Assembly: GCA_020848615.1 (NCBI GenBank) | Contig: JADLHW010000036.1 | Location: 1-64,000, forward strand | Length of the DNA: 64,000 nucleotides | Reading direction: 5' to 3' | From: Thermoleophilia bacterium | Lineage (GTDB): Bacteria > Actinomycetota > Thermoleophilia > Miltoncostaeales > Miltoncostaeaceae | Shown: piece after piece, positions 16,308 through 24,641 of the stretch | Layout of the letters: each line of letters starts with the position of its first letter | Numbering within the stretch: the stretch's first letter is position 1 | The notes under the pieces: generated by a model | The model's database searches: none | What the model saw: the letters and a program-made list of their open reading frames with translations, nothing else | Told to the model about the DNA's origin: nothing | Position numbers and translations under genes: made by a program

Positions 16308-16778
16308 CTACCGCCCGCTGCTGCCGAACCCGCCCTCGCCTCGGCCGTCGGAGTCCGGGAGGTCGTCCACCTCCACGGGATCGCCGGTCCAGACGGGCAC
16401 CAGCACCAGCTGGGCGACCCGCTCCCCGGGGGCGATGGTGTGCGGGTCGCCGCCGTGGTTCACCACCAGCACCTGCACCTCGCCGCGGTACCCGGCGTCG
16501 ATGAGCCCGGGGCTGTTGGTGAGGGTGACGCCGTGCCGGCGGGCCAGGCCGGAGCGCGGCACCACCAGGCCCGCCCAGCCCTCCGGGATCGCGATGGCGA
16601 TGCCGGTGGACACCACCCCGCGCTGCCCGGCCTCCAGCACCAGCTCGTCGGCGGCCACCAGGTCCAGGCCGGCGTCCCAGGGGTGCGCGCGGGCCGGGAC
16701 GACGGCGTCGGGGCGCAGGCGGCGAACCGCCAGGGGCGGGGGCTGTCGGAGCGGATTGGGCATGCGGTCGCCGATCAT
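16308..16778 (-). CDS. dut: dUTP diphosphatase
   Basis: Hydrolyses dUTP to dUMP and pyrophosphate, keeping uracil out of DNA and feeding thymidylate synthesis. All five trimeric dUTPase motifs are visible in order: AGLDLVA, PRSGLARR, NSPGLIDAGYRGEVQV (substrate-binding Tyr/Asp), ERVAQLVLVP, and the C-terminal Gly-rich arm GRGEGGFGSSGR. 156 aa is normal; a second ATG (MPNPLRQ) 15 nt in is an equally plausible start. Divergent from dapE with a 27-bp gap, in which the dapE -10 box lies. Confidence 0.95.
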   Translation of the reverse strand: MIGDRMPNPLRQPPPLAVRRLRPDAVVPARAHPWDAGLDLVAADELVLEAGQRGVVSTGIAIAIPEGWAGLVVPRSGLARRHGVTLTNSPGLIDAGYRGEVQVLVVNHGGDPHTIAPGERVAQLVLVPVWTGDPVEVDDLPDSDGRGEGGFGSSGR

Positions 16779-16791
16779 GCCATCCGGTCAC

Positions 16792-16797
16792 TACCAT
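16792..16797 (+). promoter_or_regulatory. -10 box of dapE (leaderless type)
   Basis: TACCAT with its 3' end 8 nt before the GTG of dapE, within the dut/dapE divergent gap. Confidence 0.55.
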
Positions 16798-16805
16798 TGC
16801 GCGCC

Positions 16806-17894
16806 GTGACCGAATCCCCCGACGACGCGCGCCGGCTCGCCGCGCGCACCCTCGCCCTGGTCGACATCCCGTCGGTGAGCCGCGACGAGCGGCGCATCGC
16901 CGAGGTCGTCGAGATGGCGATCCCCCGCGGCGCCTTCCACGAGGTGTACGGCGACGGCGAGGCGTTCTACTTCCGCACCGACCGCCGCCCCGGCCGCCCC
17001 CTGGTGCTGCTGGCCGGGCACCTGGACACCGTGCCGCCGCAGGGCAACCTGCCGGGCCGCATCGAGGACGGCCAGGTGATCGGGCTGGGCGCCACCGACA
17101 TGAAGGGCGGCGTGGCGGTGATGATCGAGCTCGCCCACTGGGTCGACCGCGAGGCCCCGGACCTGCACGCGGACCTGGGGCTGGTGTTCTTCACCCGGGA
17201 GGAGCTCCCGGTGGCGGAGTCCCCCCTGCCCGCGCTGTTCGCCGCGTGCCCGGAGATCCACGCGGCGGAGCTGGCGGTCGTGCTGGAGCCCACCGACAAC
17301 ACCCTGCAGGCCGGGTGCGTCGGGAACCTCAACGCCAGCCTCACCTTCAACGGCAGGAGCGCCCACTCGGCGCGGCCGTGGCAGGGCGAGAACGCCATCA
17401 CCCGGGCGGTGGAGGGCCTGGCGGACGTGGTGCGCGTCGCGCCGCGCGCCGTGGAGATCGAGGGGCTGGAGTTCACCGAGGTGCTCAGCGTCACCCGCAT
17501 CGAGGGCGGCATCGCCGACAACGTCATCCCCGACCGCGTGCACTGCCGGCTGAACTTCCGCTTCGCCCCGGACCGCGACACCGACGACGCGGTGCGGCGC
17601 CTGGAGGACCTCATCGGCGACGCCGGCGAGCTGGAGATCACCAGCGTGAGCCCGTCCGGACGGGTCACCACCCGCACGCCGCTGGCGGAGCGCCTGCGCG
17701 CCGCCGGGGACTTCGCGGTGGCGCCCAAGCAGGCCTGGACCCCGGTGGCCCAGTTCACCATGGAGGGCATCGACGCGGTGAACCTCGGGCCGGGCGCCAC
17801 GGCGACCGCCCACACCCGCGACGAGCGCGTCGACATCGGCGAGCTCGTCCGCACGTACCGGGCGCTGCAGCGGTTCCTGACGGAGAACGCGTGA
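16806..17894 (+). CDS. dapE: Succinyl-diaminopimelate desuccinylase
   Basis: Removes succinate from N-succinyl-LL-diaminopimelate in the lysine/peptidoglycan precursor pathway. Seen: M20 metallopeptidase-fold ligands LLAGHLDTVPP, GLGATDMKGGVAVM, the catalytic Glu in FFTREELP, and the later TATAHTRDERVDI. The dimerisation domain lies between about residues 170 and 280. 362 aa is normal for the actinobacterial DapE. The GTG at 16806 gives the family N-terminus; the track start upstream is spurious. It is the first gene of dapE-dapC-dapD (GTGA overlaps), so the functional call is strongly supported by context. Confidence 0.93.
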   Translation: MTESPDDARRLAARTLALVDIPSVSRDERRIAEVVEMAIPRGAFHEVYGDGEAFYFRTDRRPGRPLVLLAGHLDTVPPQGNLPGRIEDGQVIGLGATDMKGGVAVMIELAHWVDREAPDLHADLGLVFFTREELPVAESPLPALFAACPEIHAAELAVVLEPTDNTLQAGCVGNLNASLTFNGRSAHSARPWQGENAITRAVEGLADVVRVAPRAVEIEGLEFTEVLSVTRIEGGIADNVIPDRVHCRLNFRFAPDRDTDDAVRRLEDLIGDAGELEITSVSPSGRVTTRTPLAERLRAAGDFAVAPKQAWTPVAQFTMEGIDAVNLGPGATATAHTRDERVDIGELVRTYRALQRFLTENA

Positions 17895-19051
17895 CCCGCT
17901 TCCCGGTCTCGCCGATCCTGCGGGAGGTGGGCGACTACCCGTTCGTGCGCCTCGACGAGGCCAAGCGGCGCGTCGCGGCGCGCGGCGTGCGGCTCATCGA
18001 CTTCGGGGTGGGCGACCCGCGGGAGCCCACCGCGGCGTTCATCCGCGAGGCCCTGGCGGACGGCATCCGGGAGACGATGGAGTACCCCAAGGCCGTGGGC
18101 CTGCCGGAGCTGCGGGCCGCCATCGCCGCGTGGATCGGCAGGCGGTACGGGGTCGACGTGGACCCCGACCGCGAGGTCGTCCCCACCCTGGGCTCCAAGG
18201 AGGCGGTGTTCAGCCTCGCCCAGGTGGTGGTGGACCTCCCCGGCGGGCGGGACCTGGTGATCACCACCCAACCCGGCTACCCGGTCACCGAGCGCGGCGC
18301 CCGGTTCGCCGGCGCGGAGGTCCTGCGCCTGCCGCTGCACGAGTCCGCCGGGTTCCTGCCGGACATCGACGCGATCGACGCCGCCACCTTGGACCGCACC
18401 GCGCTGATCTGGGTGAACTACCCGAACAACCCCACCGGCGCCGTCGCCCCCCTCGCGTTCTACGCGCGCCTGGCGGCCCTCGCGGAGCGCCACGGGTTCC
18501 TCATCGCCTCCGACGAGGCGTACTCGGAGCTGTACTTCGGCGACGAGGCGCCGGCATCGGCCATCCAGGTCGCCGACCGCGGCAATGTCGCGGTGCTGAA
18601 CACCCTCAGCAAGCGCTCCTCCATGACCGGCTACCGCTCCGGGTTCGTGGCCGGCGCCCCGGACCTGGTGGCCGCGCTCAAGCGCTTCCGTCCCACCGTG
18701 GGTACGGCACCGCAGGAGTTCGTGCAGCGGGCCGCCGTCGCGGCCTGGGGCGACGAGACCCACGTGGAGGACGCGCGGGAGCGGTACCGCGTCAAGCGCG
18801 GGCTCATCGCCGGCGCCCTGGAGCGCGCGGGGCTGCGGATCGCGGGCAGTGAGGCCACGATGTACCTGTGGGTGGAGGTCCCGGGCGGGCGGACCTCCGA
18901 GGAGTTCGCCACCGGGCTGCTGGACCACGGCATCGTGGTGGCGCCCGGCTCCTTCCTGGGGCCCGCCGGCGAGGGCTACGTGCGTTTCGCGCTGGTCCCG
19001 ACCATCGACGACTGCCGCCGTGCCGCGGCGATCCTGGAGGACGTGCTGTGA
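17891..19051 (+). CDS. dapC: Succinyldiaminopimelate transaminase
   Basis: Transfers an amino group to N-succinyl-2-amino-6-ketopimelate. Seen: fold-type I aminotransferase of the actinobacterial DapC group, with IDFGVGDPREPT, LGSKEAVFSLAQVV, IWVNYPNNPTGA, ASDEAYSELYFG, and the PLP lysine in LNTLSKRSSMTGYRSGF (about residue 240). 386 aa is normal. The GTG overlaps the dapE stop and its own stop overlaps dapD (GTGA both sides). The position between dapE and dapD makes the role clear even though sequence alone would allow other aminotransferases. Confidence 0.92.
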   Translation: MTRFPVSPILREVGDYPFVRLDEAKRRVAARGVRLIDFGVGDPREPTAAFIREALADGIRETMEYPKAVGLPELRAAIAAWIGRRYGVDVDPDREVVPTLGSKEAVFSLAQVVVDLPGGRDLVITTQPGYPVTERGARFAGAEVLRLPLHESAGFLPDIDAIDAATLDRTALIWVNYPNNPTGAVAPLAFYARLAALAERHGFLIASDEAYSELYFGDEAPASAIQVADRGNVAVLNTLSKRSSMTGYRSGFVAGAPDLVAALKRFRPTVGTAPQEFVQRAAVAAWGDETHVEDARERYRVKRGLIAGALERAGLRIAGSEATMYLWVEVPGGRTSEEFATGLLDHGIVVAPGSFLGPAGEGYVRFALVPTIDDCRRAAAILEDVL

Positions 19052-19869
19052 CCGACATCCCCGCCCTTGCGGCCCGTATCGACGCGCTGTTCGAGCTGCC
19101 GGCCGAGGATGCCGCCGCCGGCCGCGACGACGTCGAGGAGGCCATCCGCATGCTCGACGCCGGGGAGGTCCGGGTCGCCGAGCAGCACCCCGACGGGTGG
19201 GTCGCCAACGAGTGGGTGAAGAAGGCGATCCTCGTGTACTTCCGCCTGCGGGTGAACGAGCCGGTCGAGCTGGGGCCGTACACGTACTTCGACAAGGTGC
19301 CGCTCAAGCGCGTGACCCCGGAGATGGGCGTGCGCGTGGTGCCGCCGGCCGTGGCCCGCTACGGGTCGTACGTGGCGCCGGGGGCGGTGCTCATGCCCTC
19401 GTACACCAACATCGGGGCCTGGGTGGGCGCGGGCACCATGGTGGACACGTGGGCGACCGTCGGGTCGTGCGCGCAGATCGGCGAGAACGTCCACCTGTCG
19501 GGCGGCGTGGGTATCGGCGGGGTGCTGGAGCCGCCGCAGGCCACCCCCGTGATCATCGAGGACGGCGCGTTCGTGGGATCCCGCTGCATCGTCGTGGAGG
19601 GCGCCGTCGTGGGCGAGGGCGCCGTGCTGGGCGCCAACGTGGTGATCACCGCATCCACGCCGATCATCGACGTCACCGGCGAGGAGCCCCGGGAGTACCG
19701 GGGCTTCGTGCCCCCGTACTCGGTGGTCATCCCCGGGACCCGGCCCAAGGAGTACCCGGCGGGGACCTACCAGCTGCCCGCCGCGCTCATCATCGGCCGG
19801 CGCTCGGCCTCCACGGACCTCAAGACCAGCCTCAACGACGCGCTGCGCAGCTACGGCGTCGCGGTCTGA
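19048..19869 (+). CDS. dapD: Tetrahydrodipicolinate N-succinyltransferase
   Basis: Succinylates tetrahydrodipicolinate with succinyl-CoA, committing carbon to diaminopimelate. Seen: an N-terminal helical domain, then a left-handed beta-helix of hexapeptide repeats from about residue 105 (VVPPAVARYGSYVAPGAVLMPSYTNIGAWVGAGTMVDTW), with the long PPQATPVIIEDGAFVGSRC loop typical of DapD. 273 aa matches the E. coli-like DapD. GTG start overlaps the dapC stop. The stop lies only 3 bp from the convergent dapF stop, leaving no room for a separate terminator. Confidence 0.95.
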   Translation: MTDIPALAARIDALFELPAEDAAAGRDDVEEAIRMLDAGEVRVAEQHPDGWVANEWVKKAILVYFRLRVNEPVELGPYTYFDKVPLKRVTPEMGVRVVPPAVARYGSYVAPGAVLMPSYTNIGAWVGAGTMVDTWATVGSCAQIGENVHLSGGVGIGGVLEPPQATPVIIEDGAFVGSRCIVVEGAVVGEGAVLGANVVITASTPIIDVTGEEPREYRGFVPPYSVVIPGTRPKEYPAGTYQLPAALIIGRRSASTDLKTSLNDALRSYGVAV

Positions 19870-19872
19870 CGG

Positions 19873-20682
19873 TCACCCCGCGCGGGTGAGGCGCTCCAGC
19901 AGGGACCCGGAGGCCTCGCCCGCGTAGACGGGCTCCGCGGGGCCGGTCATGGTGACCTGCAGGTCACCGGCCACGTCGATCACCAGGTCGCCGCCCGGCA
20001 GGTGCACCGTCACCGGGGAGGCCATGCCGCCCAGGCGCACCGCGGCCGCCGCCGCCGCGCACGCCCCGGTGCCGCAGGCCTGGGTCTCCCCGACCCCCCG
20101 CTCCCACACCCGCAGGGTGAGCTCACCCGGGGCGTCGGTGCGGATGAACTCCACGTTCGTGCGGTCCGGGAAGCGCCCGGCGGTCTCGACCTCCGGGCCC
20201 ACGACGCCCACCGCCGCGGCCGGGTCCCGGTGGGTGATCACCGCGTGCGGGTTGCCCATCGACACCTCGGTGAACCGGACGGGGGCGCCGGCGATCGTGA
20301 GCTCCTGCTCACGTTCCCCGGAGGGGAAGCGGGCGGCGCCCATCCGCACCTCCACGCGGCCGTCGGCGCGCATCGCCACGCGGGTGGTCTCCGGGCCGGT
20401 CAGGACGGTGCCGTCATCCGGGAGCCGCCCGTCCCGGGCCAGGTAGGCGGCGACGATGCGGATGCCGTTCCCGCAGTTCTCGGCCACCGACCCGTCGGCG
20501 TTCCACACGGTCATGCGCGGCACTCCCGCCTCGAAGGAGATCTCCAGCACGCCGTCCGCCCCGATGCCGGTGTGCGGGTCGCACATCGCCACGGCCCGGG
20601 CCGCGGTCATGGGGAACGGCAGCAGGTCGCGTTCCACGACGACGTGGTGGTTCCCGGTGCCCTGCCACTTCTCGAAGCGCAT
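19873..20682 (-). CDS. dapF: Diaminopimelate epimerase
   Basis: Converts LL- to meso-diaminopimelate. Seen: the two half-domains, each with its catalytic cysteine: ENCGNGIRIVAAYL (about residue 70) and TQACGTGACAAAAA (about 210). The substrate loop PHTGIGADGVL is present and the N-terminus is WQGTGNHHVVVE, a variant of the common GTGNDF. 269 aa is normal. ATG at 20682 follows a TACCCT box by 7 nt with no Shine-Dalgarno; the longer track start is inside miaA. Convergent with dapD. Confidence 0.95.
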   Translation of the reverse strand: MRFEKWQGTGNHHVVVERDLLPFPMTAARAVAMCDPHTGIGADGVLEISFEAGVPRMTVWNADGSVAENCGNGIRIVAAYLARDGRLPDDGTVLTGPETTRVAMRADGRVEVRMGAARFPSGEREQELTIAGAPVRFTEVSMGNPHAVITHRDPAAAVGVVGPEVETAGRFPDRTNVEFIRTDAPGELTLRVWERGVGETQACGTGACAAAAAAVRLGGMASPVTVHLPGGDLVIDVAGDLQVTMTGPAEPVYAGEASGSLLERLTRAG

Positions 20683-20689
20683 CCCGCCA

Positions 20690-20695
20690 AGGGTA
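20690..20695 (-). promoter_or_regulatory. -10 box of dapF (leaderless type)
   Basis: TACCCT on the minus strand with its 3' end 7 nt from the dapF ATG, in the short gap after the miaA stop. Confidence 0.55.
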
Positions 20696-20708
20696 GCGGG
20701 CCCCGTGC

Positions 20709-21650
20709 TCACCCCGCCGACGCGGTGCGCCACATCTCCAGCAGCTCCGGCAGGGCCGTGGCGGCGGCCGCCTCTCCCAGCTCGATGCGCCGGGCGTCCG
20801 GCCAGCGCCGCAGCCACTGCAGCTGGCGGCGGGCCAGCTTCCGGGTGCGGGCGGACAGCAGCTCCGGCAGCTCCGAGGCGTCGATCTCGCCGCGGTGCAT
20901 CGCGGCGACCTCCCGCGCCCCGATGATCTGCAGCGGCTCCCGCCGCACGCCCGGGACGCCCAGGGCGGCCTCCAGCTCGGGCACGAGGCCCTCGTCCAGC
21001 TCGCGCCGCACGCGCGTGGCGATGAGTGCGTCCAGCACCGGCCGGGGCCGGGTCACGGCGACCAGCAGTGTCGGGTGGCGCATCGAGCCGTCCCAGAGGC
21101 GCCCGCCCCCGCCGTCGTCGCCGGCCACCGCGACCTCCAGGGCGCGGGCCAGGCGCCGCGGGTTCATGAGATCCACGCGCTCCGCGGCCTCGGGGTCGCG
21201 CTCGCGCAGCTCCCGCCGGGCGGCCTCGGGATCGGCGGCCACCAGGCCCTCCGCCCAGGGCCGCACCCCCTCCGGCGGCGGCGCGGGGAACCCCAGGTCG
21301 GCGAGCGCGGCGCGCAGGTACAGCCCGGTGCCGCCGGTCACGACCGGTACGCGGCCGCGGGCGAGGATGTCGTCCACCGCCGCGTGTGCGAGGGCCGCGA
21401 AGGCCGCGGCGCTCGAGGCCTGGTCGAGATCGAGGTCCAGCACCCCGTGGTACGGCACCTCCTCGGTCTCGTGCGGGCGCGGTGCGTCGGCGGCGACCAT
21501 GAGGCCGCGGTACCGCTGGAACGGGTCCGCCACCACGATCTCCCCGCCCAGCGCCAGGGCCGCGGCGTGGGCGAGCGCGCTCTTGCCCGCGGCCGTGGGC
21601 CCGAAGATCGCGAGGACCCGCGCCGGCGGGCCCTGTGCGGCGTCGGTCAG
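20709..21650 (-). CDS. miaA: tRNA dimethylallyltransferase (apparent CTG start)
   Basis: Adds a dimethylallyl group to A37 of tRNAs reading UNN codons. The track ORF (from 21536) lacks the P-loop. Reading upstream in frame restores VLAIFGPTAAGKSALAHAAA (about residues 12-31), so the true start must be earlier. There is no ATG, GTG or TTG between that motif and an upstream stop. A CTG at 21650 overlaps the miaB stop as CTGA, mirroring the GTGA/ATGA overlaps seen elsewhere here. From CTG the protein is 313 aa, normal for MiaA. Later motifs: VVTGGTGLYLRAAL, NPRRLARALEV, and ARRQLQWLRRW. It acts just before MiaB. Confidence 0.88.
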   Translation of the reverse strand: MTDAAQGPPARVLAIFGPTAAGKSALAHAAALALGGEIVVADPFQRYRGLMVAADAPRPHETEEVPYHGVLDLDLDQASSAAAFAALAHAAVDDILARGRVPVVTGGTGLYLRAALADLGFPAPPPEGVRPWAEGLVAADPEAARRELRERDPEAAERVDLMNPRRLARALEVAVAGDDGGGGRLWDGSMRHPTLLVAVTRPRPVLDALIATRVRRELDEGLVPELEAALGVPGVRREPLQIIGAREVAAMHRGEIDASELPELLSARTRKLARRQLQWLRRWPDARRIELGEAAAATALPELLEMWRTASAG

Positions 21651-22969
21651 GCGGGGACCGCGGCGGGCACCTGCCGCCCGGTGAGGGTCGTGGAGGTCGC
21701 CCCGTCGACGTGGACGTCCACCAGCGTCCCGGGGGCCGCGTCCCCCGTGAAGTTCACGGTGATGTTGTGGCTCAGGCGGCCGCGCAGGCGCGTCGGGTCG
21801 GTGCGGGACGGGCCCTCCACCAGCACCTCGCCGGTGGTGCCCACGAACCGGGCGGACCGCTCCCGCGCGATCTCCTGCACCAGGTCCACCAGGGCCGTGA
21901 TGCGCTCCCGCTTGGTCTCGGGGCTCACGTCGTCCGTCATCCGCTCGGCGGCCTCGGTGCCGGGCCGCGGCGAGTACAGGAACGTGTAGGCGCCGTCGTA
22001 CCGCACCTCGCGCACCAGGCTCATGGTCTGTTCGAAGTCCGCGTCGGTCTCACCCGGGAACCCGACGATGATGTCGGTGGTGAGCGACAGGTCCGGGATG
22101 GCATCCCTCAGGCGGTGCACCAGGTCGAGGTAGCGCTCACGGGAGTAGGTGCGCCGCATGCGCCGCAGCACGTCCGTGGACCCGGACTGCACGGGCAGGT
22201 GCAGGTGCGCGCACACCTCGGGGGTCTCGGCCATCGCGGCGATGACGTCCGCCCTCATGTCCTTGGGGTGCGGGCTGGTGTACCGCACACGGGCGACGCC
22301 CTCCACCGCGGCCACCGCCCGCAGCAGCTCCGCGAAGGTCATGCGGTCGTCCTTCGGCAGGTCCCGCCCGTACGCGTTCACGTTCTGGCCCAGCAGGGTG
22401 ATCTCCCGGACCCCGTCCGCGGCGAGCGCCGCGACCTCCGCCAGGAGGTCCTCCGGGGTGCGGCTGCGCTCCCGTCCGCGCACGGCCGGCACGATGCAGT
22501 ACGAGCAGACGCAGTTGCAGCCCACCGAGATCTGCACCCACGCCTGGTGCGGCCGTTCCCGCTTGGCGGGCAGGGTGCCGCTGAACGCCCCGTCGAAGCT
22601 GAACGCCCCCACCGCGTCGATCCGCTCACGGGCGATGAGCTCACCAAGGCGGGACACCTCGCCGGGGCCGAAGGCGATGTCGACGAACGGGAACTGCTCG
22701 AACACCAGCTGCTTCTGCGCCTGCGCCCAGCAGCCGCCCACGGCGACCACCACGTCCGGCCGTTCCCGCTTGATGCGGCGCGCCTCCCCGAGGTTGCCGG
22801 TGAACCGGTCGTCGGCGCTGCCCCGGATCGTGCACGTGTTGAACAGGATGAGGTCCGCGGCGTCGCGGTCCTCCGCCTCGGAGTACCCGATCGACTCCAG
22901 GAGCCCCTTCATCCGCTCCGAATCGTGGTCGTTCATCTGGCAGCCGAAGCTGGTGAGGTGGTAGCGCAC
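21647..22969 (-). CDS. miaB: tRNA-2-methylthio-N6-dimethylallyladenosine synthase
   Basis: Radical SAM methylthiotransferase that converts i6A37 to ms2i6A37 in tRNA. Seen: an N-terminal domain with three cluster cysteines (SFGCQMN, FNTCTIR, VGGCWAQ), the radical SAM CX3CX2C motif in VGCNCVCSYCIVPAVRG (about residue 155), GFPGETDADFEQT, and a C-terminal TRAM domain (about 375-440). 440 aa is normal. GTG start with a TATCAT box 8 nt upstream. Its stop overlaps the miaA CTG, so the two successive pathway enzymes are translated together, with MiaB first. Confidence 0.95.
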   Translation of the reverse strand: MRYHLTSFGCQMNDHDSERMKGLLESIGYSEAEDRDAADLILFNTCTIRGSADDRFTGNLGEARRIKRERPDVVVAVGGCWAQAQKQLVFEQFPFVDIAFGPGEVSRLGELIARERIDAVGAFSFDGAFSGTLPAKRERPHQAWVQISVGCNCVCSYCIVPAVRGRERSRTPEDLLAEVAALAADGVREITLLGQNVNAYGRDLPKDDRMTFAELLRAVAAVEGVARVRYTSPHPKDMRADVIAAMAETPEVCAHLHLPVQSGSTDVLRRMRRTYSRERYLDLVHRLRDAIPDLSLTTDIIVGFPGETDADFEQTMSLVREVRYDGAYTFLYSPRPGTEAAERMTDDVSPETKRERITALVDLVQEIARERSARFVGTTGEVLVEGPSRTDPTRLRGRLSHNITVNFTGDAAPGTLVDVHVDGATSTTLTGRQVPAAVPA

Positions 22970-22977
22970 GGCGGTGG

Positions 22978-22983
22978 ATGATA
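22978..22983 (-). promoter_or_regulatory. -10 box of miaB (leaderless type)
   Basis: TATCAT on the minus strand with its 3' end 8 nt from the miaB GTG. Confidence 0.55.
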
Positions 22984-23065
22984 GCCGGGCTCACGGCGAG
23001 CGAAGGAGGCGCGGGTGCGTCTCGTCCGACGGTGCGGACGCCGGAAACGCCCTGCAGAGTCCGGG

Positions 23066-24040
23066 CTAGCAGCCCTCCTCACCGATATCGATCGGCACTC
23101 CGGACCCGGTTTCCATGACGCGACCCGAGCTCAGGGTGAAGACGATCCTGTCCGCGCGCGGCAGCTTGGGGATCAGCAGCGCGAAGACGTTGTTCGCGAT
23201 CGTCACGGGGATCGATTCACCGGTCGACGTCCGCACCTCGACCGCGCGCACCTCATCGGGGACGAGGCCCACGATCTCCACGTGACCCGGGTGGCGGAGC
23301 ACGCAGAGGTTGCTCATCACGATCGGACCGGGGACGACATCGCCACCGGGGCCGCAGGCGAATCCCCCCGGCGTCGCCACCAGGCACAGCTCCTTCCCGT
23401 TCGGCACCACGAAGAGCGGGGGGTCGGACGCCCGGGCTCGCCGGATCCGCGCGGGATCCGCGTTTCGGGCGATGTCCAGGACCATCTTGGGGGGAGCATC
23501 CGTGGCCGTGTGGGGTCGACGCAGCACCGAGAACTCGCCCGGGATCCCCGCGGCATCGGACGCCGACGGAGGCACCGACGATGGGGCGGGTGCCGATGTC
23601 GCCGGATCAGGCGCCGGTGCTCGTGGTCCGGTGGCTGCACCGACCTCGTCCGGGATGACCTCCGGTTCTGCGGCAATGGTGGTCTCCGGAGTCGTCACCG
23701 CCACCGGCGGGGCCGGCTCAGGCTCGACGGTCGACGAGCCTCCCGTGGACACAGGGGACGGTGCGAGGGGGGTTCTTGGGGCACCGGCGCCGTCGAGCGA
23801 CGGGACGCCCGCGTCGGGGGCGTCACCGCGCGGGACCGCGAAGGCGAGCAGGCCGCCGATCACGAGGAACGTGGCCGTCACCGTGGCCACACCGGCCACG
23901 CGGCCATACCAGGGCGCCCGAATCCGTTGCGGCCTCGTCCTCAGCCGCGCGGCCGCGCCGGCCTGCCGAGGCGCGAGCCGGGACTCGTCGACCGGGTTGG
24001 ACCGCCGCACGCGGTCGAACACATCGTCGGGGCCACTCAT
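23066..24040 (-). CDS. Single-pass membrane protein coupled to ECF sigma factor (putative anti-sigma)
   Basis: Function inferred from position: its ATG overlaps the ECF sigma stop (ATGA). Seen: a basic cytoplasmic segment (about 1-45), one transmembrane helix (about 47-68, VAGVATVTATFLVIGGLLAFAV), a long Pro/Thr/Ala/Glu-rich extracellular linker (about 70-165), and a folded C-terminal domain (about 170-324) with three cysteines (LCLVA, FACGP, NLCVL) plus a C-terminal Cys. I see no HxxxCxxC zinc anti-sigma motif, so it is not a classical ZAS protein. It could be a regulator or simply a surface protein made under the sigma's control. Confidence 0.6.
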   Translation of the reverse strand: MSGPDDVFDRVRRSNPVDESRLAPRQAGAAARLRTRPQRIRAPWYGRVAGVATVTATFLVIGGLLAFAVPRGDAPDAGVPSLDGAGAPRTPLAPSPVSTGGSSTVEPEPAPPVAVTTPETTIAAEPEVIPDEVGAATGPRAPAPDPATSAPAPSSVPPSASDAAGIPGEFSVLRRPHTATDAPPKMVLDIARNADPARIRRARASDPPLFVVPNGKELCLVATPGGFACGPGGDVVPGPIVMSNLCVLRHPGHVEIVGLVPDEVRAVEVRTSTGESIPVTIANNVFALLIPKLPRADRIVFTLSSGRVMETGSGVPIDIGEEGC

Positions 24041-24546
24041 GCGACCTCCTCCGGGATCGGGGACGTCGAGGGTTCATCGAGGAGCCGGCGCAGGCGGCGG
24101 CGGGCGCGATGCAGACGGGCCCGCGCCGCGACATGCGTCGAGTGCGTGATGGACGCGGCCTCCGCGGCGCTGTACCCCTCCCAGCAGACCAGCATCACCA
24201 GCTCCCGATCGCGCCTCGGAAGCTGCGCGAGCGCGCGAAGCACCCGGTTGTCGACGGTCGGCACGTTCGGCTGGATGGGCGGCGGCTCGGCGATCAGCCG
24301 CTCCACCAGCGAGCGCCGGCGGGTCTCGCCCCGGCGGTGACGCCAGGCGATGTTGTGGGCGATTCCCAGGAGCCACGCGCGCGGCTCATCCGGCATCTCG
24401 CGGAACTTCCTCCATGCCACCACGAAGGTCTCCGCCACCACGTCCTCCACCGCATCCGGCGGGACCCGGCGCCGGGCGTACGCCTCCACCGCCCGGGCGT
24501 GCTCGGTGTACATCGCGTCGAACCGGCGCTCGAGAGGTGCGTCCAT
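24037..24546 (-). CDS. ECF-family RNA polymerase sigma factor
   Basis: Alternative sigma factor with only regions 2 and 4. Seen: region 2 from about residue 10 with AVEAYARRRVPPDAVEDVVAETFVVAWRK and RAWLLGIAHNIAWRHRR (-10 recognition), then region 4 with LRALAQLPRRDRELVMLVCWEGYSAAEAASI and HVAARARLHRARRRLR. 169 aa is normal for a basic ECF. The next gene overlaps by ATGA. Upstream lies GGAATGTCACA, which recalls ECF -35 elements, but I could not pair it with a convincing -10; autoregulation is therefore only a possibility. Confidence 0.9.
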   Translation of the reverse strand: MDAPLERRFDAMYTEHARAVEAYARRRVPPDAVEDVVAETFVVAWRKFREMPDEPRAWLLGIAHNIAWRHRRGETRRRSLVERLIAEPPPIQPNVPTVDNRVLRALAQLPRRDRELVMLVCWEGYSAAEAASITHSTHVAARARLHRARRRLRRLLDEPSTSPIPEEVA

Positions 24547-24641
24547 CGATCAGGGAATCCCCACCACGCGCCAAAGTGTGACATTCCGCCCCGGAGGTCC
24601 ATCCACCGTCCCGCGAAGCGGCGTCACGGCCGCTTGCGGCG

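Noticed and set aside
24547-24641. ECF41-type promoter (TGTCACA) before the ECF sigma gene
   Set aside because: A TGTCACA string is present, but no CGTC at the right spacing, and the sigma protein lacks the ECF41 C-terminal extension.
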